Translations under genes and position numbers: made by a program
In this document: positions 1 through 5,269 of the stretch, in pieces
Layout of the letters: every line of letters begins with the position of its first letter
How positions within the stretch are numbered: position 1 is the first letter of the stretch
The notes under the pieces: model-generated
What the model saw: the letters and a program-made list of their open reading frames with translations, nothing else
The model's database searches: none
What the model was told of the DNA's origin: nothing
DNA from: Hirudo medicinalis
Taxonomy: Eukaryota > Annelida > Clitellata > Hirudinida > Hirudinidae
NCBI GenBank assembly: GCA_011800805.1
Contig: MPNW01001056.1
Coordinates: forward strand, 5,521 to 19,668
DNA: 14,148 nucleotides
Direction of reading: 5' to 3'

Positions 1-17
1 ATGCATTCCGTTCATAG

Positions 18-19
<2 letters not shown>

Positions 20-73
<54 letters not shown>

Positions 74-109
74 GTTATTATTATTATTATCATTATTATT
101 ATTATTATC
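20..109. repeat. (ATT)n microsatellite, slightly interrupted
   Basis: About 30 near-perfect ATT/TTA units, with a GTT interruption and a CAT interruption in the second half. It is plain trinucleotide slippage sequence and probably polymorphic. Confidence 0.97.
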
Positions 110-300
110 GTACCCCTTGTCTTCACCTTTATTGTCATGTCGTAGTGTTGTCATTATGATGTCATATTCAATATCATTTGATCCAAAAATTCTCTCGTGA
201 AGAGAGAATAACTATTCCACATCATCCATGATTTACAAGGCCATTATTGGCTTAAAAAAATGAAAAATGACATTAGCTCTGAAAATACAAAGAAGTGCGA

Positions 301-361
301 CGGATAACTCGTCTAATGAAGGTTCAACACCTATCCTGTCAGTGGTGTTTTTCGTTCTATT
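301..361. repeat. Diverged direct repeat, copy A
   Basis: This block resembles 784-843. Both contain a GAAGGT core followed about 20 bases later by the shared decamer TCAGTGGTGT (339 and 821) and a T-rich TTTTCGTTCT / CTTTCATTCT tail. By eye there are many mismatches, so it is an old duplication or a degraded mobile-element relic. Confidence 0.4.
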
Positions 362-478
362 ACGGAGATTATTGGTGGAGTTATTTCTAAATTAGTGACT
401 AATTAGTGACTTAGTGAAAATTATCTGTCCAATCAAGATCAAGTTATAAACAACATTTATAAATAATATTTTATTATA

Positions 479-527
479 AATAAATTATATTTATAAATAA
501 ATTATATTTATAAATAAATTATATTTA
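479..527. repeat. 17-bp AT-rich tandem repeat, about 3 copies
   Basis: The unit AATAAATTATATTTATA is repeated almost perfectly from 479, 496 and 513. The third copy is cut short. A further similar copy lies near 631-648. The composition is almost purely A and T, so it is a minisatellite without visible function. Confidence 0.85.
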
Positions 528-783
528 AAATTTTTATTTTTATATTTATATAAAAAATATATTTATATTTATATTTAAAATAAGACCTCCGAAGCCCAAA
601 TTATAAACAAAATATAAAGACTATTATTCTAAATAAATTATATTTATAGCTTATATTATTTATGTTTATATTTATAATTATATTTAATATAAGACCCCGA
701 AAGCTCCACACACACATCTTACAATGCACAAAGTACCGGCCCAAAAATCGAGAGAACTTTATAGGCTGGCTTCCTGTAACAAG

Positions 784-843
784 TGGATTACTGCTTATTG
801 AAGGTCCAAAGCATCCCATTTCAGTGGTGTCTTTCATTCTGAT
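784..843. repeat. Diverged direct repeat, copy B
   Basis: Partner of 301-361, 482 bases downstream, in the same orientation. It carries the shared decamer TCAGTGGTGT at 821. No open frame or terminal structure identifies the element type. Confidence 0.4.
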
Positions 844-1012
844 CAATCTGTCTATCATTCGTCGGTGTCATTGTTTGTATTGTTGATACTTTGTATTGTT
901 CTTGTGTAACTATGATTATATTTTGAACAAATGTATTGAAAATAAATTTTAAATTTTACAACAAAATACAGTTGATATCTTTACTCAACAACAACACAGC
1001 AACAGCTATAGC

Positions 1013-1101
<89 letters not shown>

Positions 1102-1113
1102 ACAACAACAAAC
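1013..1113. repeat. (CAA)n microsatellite
   Basis: An almost perfect run of more than 30 CAA/ACA units about 90 bases before the first recognisable exon of gene 1. One frame reads as polythreonine and another as polyglutamine or polyasparagine. The frames around it show no coding character, so I treat it as a non-coding tract. Confidence 0.97.
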
Positions 1114-1203
1114 ATTTAAGAAATTTTTTGATACGTTGGAAAATAATTATTCTTTACAATTAATTATTTGTTATTTTAATTGCATCTAAATCACTACTTT
1201 CAG

Positions 1204-1497
1204 TTCTAGCAATAGTCATTCTTCAACCAGTGACATCAGAGTCTGTTCTTGTTACACCGTTGACAGTCAAGTTGGGCACAACTGTCAACCTTACCTTGGA
1301 AGGTCCAGCGCTTGGGGTGGCATGCACAAAGAACAACCAGTCCATCGAATTTGGCGGCAGGACCCAACTCATCGATTTGGTCGATGGAACAGCCAAAATT
1401 ATGATTTCAAATATTAGGGGTGAAGATTATGGGTCTTACATTTGCATTTGGAATAACAACGCGAGCTCGATACAGAAATTCGAGTTGTACGTCTTTG
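1204..1497 (+). CDS. Gene 1 exon: signal-peptide end and Ig domain 1
   Basis: The acceptor is CTACTTTCAG and the donor is CTTTG|GTGAGT. The exon is 294 nt, phase 1 at both ends. It begins with LAIVILQPVTSES, the end of a signal peptide, then a V-like Ig domain: a B strand lacking the usual Cys (VNLTLE), a Cys in the C-strand position (GVACTK), and DGTAKIMIS followed by DYGSYICIWN. The 5' end is clearly alike to that of the gene 2 exon at 4012. Confidence 0.75.
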
Positions 1498-2938
1498 GTG
1501 AGTTGCATTCTTGACTGTTGATAATTAAGTATAAATTGAAGTGTTATTGTGATTATTATTTTGATCATTGTACTTGTACTTCATTTATATGTTTGGCTTT
1601 CGAACACGACACATGACGACTGTTGCCATTACCGCCGTATGCAGGGACGTAACCCATTCGACCAACCTGCACTCCATCATATTCTCATAATCTGCTTGAA
1701 ATGCAAATTGCAATTATTTTCGTAGATATATTGTTGTTCTTAATATATTTTTTTTTATTTAAACTCTCATTACAATGTGTCAGTAGTTTTGAACAATTAA
1801 TTAATTATTAATCTAATACTTAATAATAATATTTATTTAATTAATAGTTACAAATTTAAGATTAACATCTCATCAAATTAGCAAATAATCGACTTCTCAA
1901 CAGGACCAATTTCCATGAAGTTGGAACAAGATGGTTATCAGCTCGGCGACAATGTGACTATATCATGTGAAGTCACTTACTACTGGATTCCCAACCATGC
2001 AATAATACCTGACTACATATTTTCCATGACCCTTGGTGCACTTCAGCTGGACTTGCACAACTCAACCTCATGGATCACGTCCAACAGGAAAAGAACACTA
2101 GTTAGAATGAGTTGACTTGTTTATCCGGTAAAAGAGTCTTAACTCATTTATCTTAGTTATCTTACTTGCAAGTGTAATTTAAAAATCCGTTAACTATTTT
2201 ACATCCATTTTGCTTTTAATGAGCGCAGATATATTCAGGTAAAATTATCGAAGAAATGATACGGACTAATGTTGTTTGCTTGCTGAAGAGACACCCTACA
2301 TTTTCAATGATGAAATACAGACGAGTCCTTGTCTTTGGTAAAACCTGTATTTTTCAATCATGCATAAATATCTATTAATTAATAATTAGAATATCCATAT
2401 TTAGTTTTAAGGCTATTTACATATTAACTATTGATTTAGCTTCTTCCCGCAAAGCCAACATTGCCAACAAAACCATAATTCCCGCTAATATCTATAGTCC
2501 GGGGCACACCCTGGTATGCTCCGCGGACAGAGATTCCCTCTTAGCAATAGGTTGGGAAGCACAAAACCTTCTAAATCCTGACTGTATGGTCACCCCAACA
2601 ACTTCATCCCACGTAAGTGCTGGCATTGCCAAACTAACCACGACACAGAACTGCCGTGGACTGCAAACTTGGCGTTGTTTTGCCATATGGGAGGATCTGA
2701 CAGCAGAAGACGACGTCACCTTCATTGGTCTGCTTGATAATATTTTAATAAGAACTGAAAATATTATTTTTAAGCTTTTTGTTTATTATTATCATTTATA
2801 ATTATTAGTCTCTATATAATATGGTTTAAAATAATTAATTTTTTTTACATAGTTACAGTTTCCAATGGCAGCATTCCGAGAGGATCCCTACTCCTCAGGC
2901 TCATTAGCATATTTAAGGTCATGACCTTCAACCTTTAA
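1204..2938 (+). CDS. Gene 1: secreted three-Ig-domain protein, first exon not found
   Basis: Inferred exons: 1204-1497, 1904-2100, 2229-2337, 2440-2727 and 2853-2938 (stop TAA 2936-2938). Together they encode about 324 residues plus a missing signal-peptide start. Order: end of a hydrophobic signal peptide, Ig-like domain 1 with a textbook DYGSYIC F-strand motif, domain 2 (cysteines in NVTISC and NVVC) split by a phase-0 intron, domain 3 with four cysteines, then an 18-residue tail rich in Leu/Ile/Phe. All other introns are phase 1. Seven N-glycosylation sequons are visible. No membrane exon follows, and an AATAAA lies at 3004, so the product is probably secreted. The GPI alternative is weak because the hydrophobic tail contains Arg and Lys. 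Two donors (GTTAGA, GTCTGC) are poor, so early decay is possible, although the reading frame is intact throughout. The paralogue is gene 2, immediately downstream. No family name can be assigned safely. Confidence 0.62.
1498..1903 (+). other. Gene 1 intron between domain 1 and domain 2
   Basis: AT-rich intron of 406 bases with consensus GTGAGT and a TTCTCAACAG acceptor. It includes one exact octamer ATGCAAAT at 1701-1708, which is not unexpected by chance in DNA of this composition. Confidence 0.6.
1904..2100 (+). CDS. Gene 1 exon: first part of Ig domain 2
   Basis: 197 nt, phase 1 in and phase 0 out. It encodes GPISMKLEQDGYQLGDNV and the B-strand Cys of domain 2, then a C/D-strand region ending NRKRTL. 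The donor CTA|GTTAGA is weak but lines up with TTG|GTAATG in gene 2. Confidence 0.65.
2229..2337 (+). CDS. Gene 1 exon: second part of Ig domain 2
   Basis: 109 nt, phase 0 in and phase 1 out, acceptor GAGCGCAG and donor CTTTG|GTAAAA. It encodes IYSGKIIEEMIRTNVVCLLK and the rest of the domain, including the F-strand Cys. The YSG start is shared with the matching exon of gene 2 (5014). Confidence 0.65.
2440..2727 (+). CDS. Gene 1 exon: Ig domain 3
   Basis: 288 nt, phase 1 at both ends. It has LVC (B strand), GW (C-strand Trp), PDC, QNC and TWRC (F strand), with Trp four residues after the last Cys; all are conserved in gene 2. The donor ATTG|GTCTGC is poor. If it is not used, the frame runs on to a TAA at 2799-2801, adding about 25 residues with a hydrophobic end. 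Confidence 0.7.
2853..2938 (+). CDS. Gene 1 terminal exon
   Basis: The acceptor is a T-rich tract ending ACATAG. In phase 1 the frame reads VTVSNGSIPRGSLLLRLISI and a few further residues to TAA. It corresponds to the short exon at 5957 in gene 2, but here it ends the protein; no usable donor precedes the stop. Confidence 0.5.
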
Positions 2939-3003
2939 TATTATATTGCCTTACTAGAACAGTGGACATTTGAATTGAAAAATGTTATTCTAATATTCAA
3001 ATG

Positions 3004-3009
3004 AATAAA
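3004..3009 (+). terminator. Poly(A) signal AATAAA, gene 1
   Basis: Canonical AATAAA, 66 bases after the gene 1 stop codon. A second AATAAA-like tract follows near 3050. The placement supports the stop at 2936 as a real 3' end. Confidence 0.6.
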
Positions 3010-3789
3010 ACTTTAATTTATCCATTTAAAATCACATAATATAAAAAAAAATAAATTCTCTTTATCCTCTTGGTTTAAACTTGAGTGGAGGACCGAAGCT
3101 TTTTGGCCATTCGTTAAGATGTCAAAACATTTTCAGAAAAAAAAACTTTTTTTAATGGCAAGTAATCATTTGGAATTTGTAGAGTCGTTTGTCCAACTCG
3201 AATGAACGAAAAGTTAAATTCGTCAAGCTCCATACGCTTCAGAGGCGCTTAGACGTTTATGTAGCGCATAATTTCAGTGATGGTGGCGGCAATGGCACCT
3301 AAGTCGATAAGACAAGATAAGTGCATCTGGTTCTTTATCGTCACATGCATGAACGCCAGCAGCTAAGTCGAACTTCAGGTCCAGGTCATGGCAACTATTA
3401 CTCCACTGTGCTGTCGAAATATATCTATTATTAGAAATATTAATAAGATATTAGCAGAAATAATCTTGAAATTCTGTTTTTTTTTATCTTTGAGAAACAA
3501 ATGGATATTATTTTCGCGACACAAACGTCATTCGAAGCAAATCTTTTTAAATCTTAAATCTTCAAATAAAAAGTAAATTATTTATTTTCCAAAATGTTAA
3601 AAATGACTTCTTACAAATAAACAATTAATAGTTAGCCATTAATCTCACGTCAAGCGCTTGAGAAACCGCAGGCCACCTGAAATCTCACCTGTATTATTGC
3701 TCCTAAAACATTCACCTGAACGTATTCAAAACAATCCAGTCGAAAGTCTGACAAAGTCTAGCTGTCGCTAGGACCAACATCGTCGAAAG
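3010..3789. other. Spacer between gene 1 and gene 2; presumed gene 2 promoter and 5' UTR
   Basis: No convincing coding exon is visible. The segment 3180-3420 is less AT-rich than its surroundings and holds a cluster of GATA motifs. The 62-codon open frame near 3388-3576 lacks splice support and domain signal. The last 150 bases before 3790 should hold the transcription start and short 5' UTR of gene 2; I see no clear TATA box. Confidence 0.5.
3306..3339 (+). promoter_or_regulatory. Cluster of three GATA motifs
   Basis: GATAAG occurs at 3306-3311 and 3316-3321, and an inverted TTATC at 3335-3339, all within 34 bases and about 450 bases upstream of the gene 2 start codon. GATA factors control blood-cell and gut immune genes in many animals. 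That this cluster drives the Ig genes is only an inference. Confidence 0.35.
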
Positions 3790-3802
3790 ATGATTGCAAT
3801 CG
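3790..3802 (+). CDS. Gene 2 exon 1: signal-peptide start
   Basis: ATG ATT GCA ATC G, followed by donor GTAATT. It is only 13 coding nucleotides and ends in phase 1, exactly what the next exon needs. Joining it to 4012 yields a continuous Ile/Ala/Leu signal peptide. Bases AAAG before the ATG put A at -3, a good start context. Confidence 0.7.
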
Positions 3803-5227
3803 GTAATTACTGAATTTAATTCTTATTTTTTTGAGGATTTGTCAAACTTTTTTGAATATTCTAATCTTTTAATTTGTAAATATTTGAGATCACGAAGAGA
3901 TTGTGATCATATGCAAATATCGATACCTGCTTCTCCATTAACATATTTATAGTTGCATAATTATTGAATCTTCAAATTCATAATATTGCAACATTCCATC
4001 ATAACTTTCAGCTTTGGCAATTGCCCTTCTCCAATCAGTAGTTCAGGGGCAGACGATGGTGACAGTCAGGGTGGGAGATACTGCCAATTTCACACTGAAT
4101 CAACCAAGTAATTGTGTATGCTCAAGGAAGCAGCAAACTGTAACCATTAACGGACGATACGGATTGGTTAATAATAACGATGGGACTGCAAACCTGACAA
4201 TTTCACAAGTAACGAAGGATGACTATGGATTGTATACTTGTGTGTGGAACAGCGACATAAACACGATGATACAATTCAGTTTGATTGTCGTTGGTGAGTT
4301 AAATAGATTAATTACTGCTAGAATATTTTTTTTTTATGATTCAAGATTTAAAAGTCTACATTTGCTGATGACAAGTGCTTTTTGTATCTATATTACGTAC
4401 AATTCTAATATTAAAACGATGTCAACCATGTTTGGACAAACTTTAAACCAACAATTACATATTTTAAGACTTATCAAAATAAAACAACTTGTTTTATGTA
4501 CAAATATATATACAAATGCTTGTTTTAACAGAGCCAGTTCTCATGGACGTGAATCAAGTGGTATACAACCTTAACGACAATGTGACACAGACATGCAGAG
4601 TGACTTTCTACATGACATCCAACTTGATGCTAACTGCAGACCAGGACCTTGTACTGTCTATGATGCTCAATGGCAGAGTATTGATAAGAGATAACACCAC
4701 TTCTTCATCCGTAACAGACGTCAGGAAAAGAAACTTGGTAATGATTGTAAACTATTTAAAGTAATAATTTGTTAGTGATTAGAAAACTGAAAAATCTTTT
4801 TAAAAATTTGTTAAATATTGGACATCATTGAAAAATAACTCGAATTTTGGAAATAAATAGAATGTATTTATGATATTGTAAATGTGTTTTGGATAATTGC
4901 TTACCGACCTGTGTAAGCATAAGCAAGATCCCGCACAAATCACAGGTTTTACGTTTTCCTTTACAATTTTGTTTACAATTTCATGCATACTAATTTACTA
5001 TCAAATCACTCAGACTTACTCAGGGAATGCCGTTGAAGATATGAGAACTTACAATGTCACTTGTCAGCTCAAGTCCAACTATTTTTCAGAGTCTGCATCC
5101 CAAAGAGTCTACATAACAAGTATTGCGATGCAGTTCATTTTGTCATTATTTTTGCATTATTTTTAATAATAATATAAACAACAAGAATGTTGTTATGTAC
5201 CATGATAGGCAGCTAGAGAGAGTGAGT

Positions 5228-5269
<42 letters not shown>

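Larger units (their letters stand above)
110..1012. other. AT-rich non-coding DNA upstream of gene 1
   Basis: No convincing exon is visible on either strand. Short open frames here are made of low-complexity Ile/Phe/Asn/Tyr codons. If gene 1 is functional, its promoter and first (signal-peptide) exon should lie here or further upstream, but I found no ATG followed by a phase-1 donor comparable to the one in gene 2. The stretch contains a 17-bp AT-rich tandem repeat and a pair of diverged repeats, listed separately. Confidence 0.6.

Noticed and set aside
190..208. Short hairpin TTCTCTC-GTGAA-GAGAGAA
   Set aside because: Seven-base arms of low complexity are common by chance; no terminator or RNA gene context.
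936..1163. 75-codon frame with a polythreonine run
   Set aside because: It is the (CAA)n microsatellite read in one frame; the flanks have no coding character or splice support.
1701..3918. Exact octamer ATGCAAAT at 1701 and 3911, one in an intron of each Ig gene
   Set aside because: Tempting as a POU/octamer enhancer motif, but one or two exact matches are expected by chance in AT-rich DNA of this length, and the two sit in different introns.
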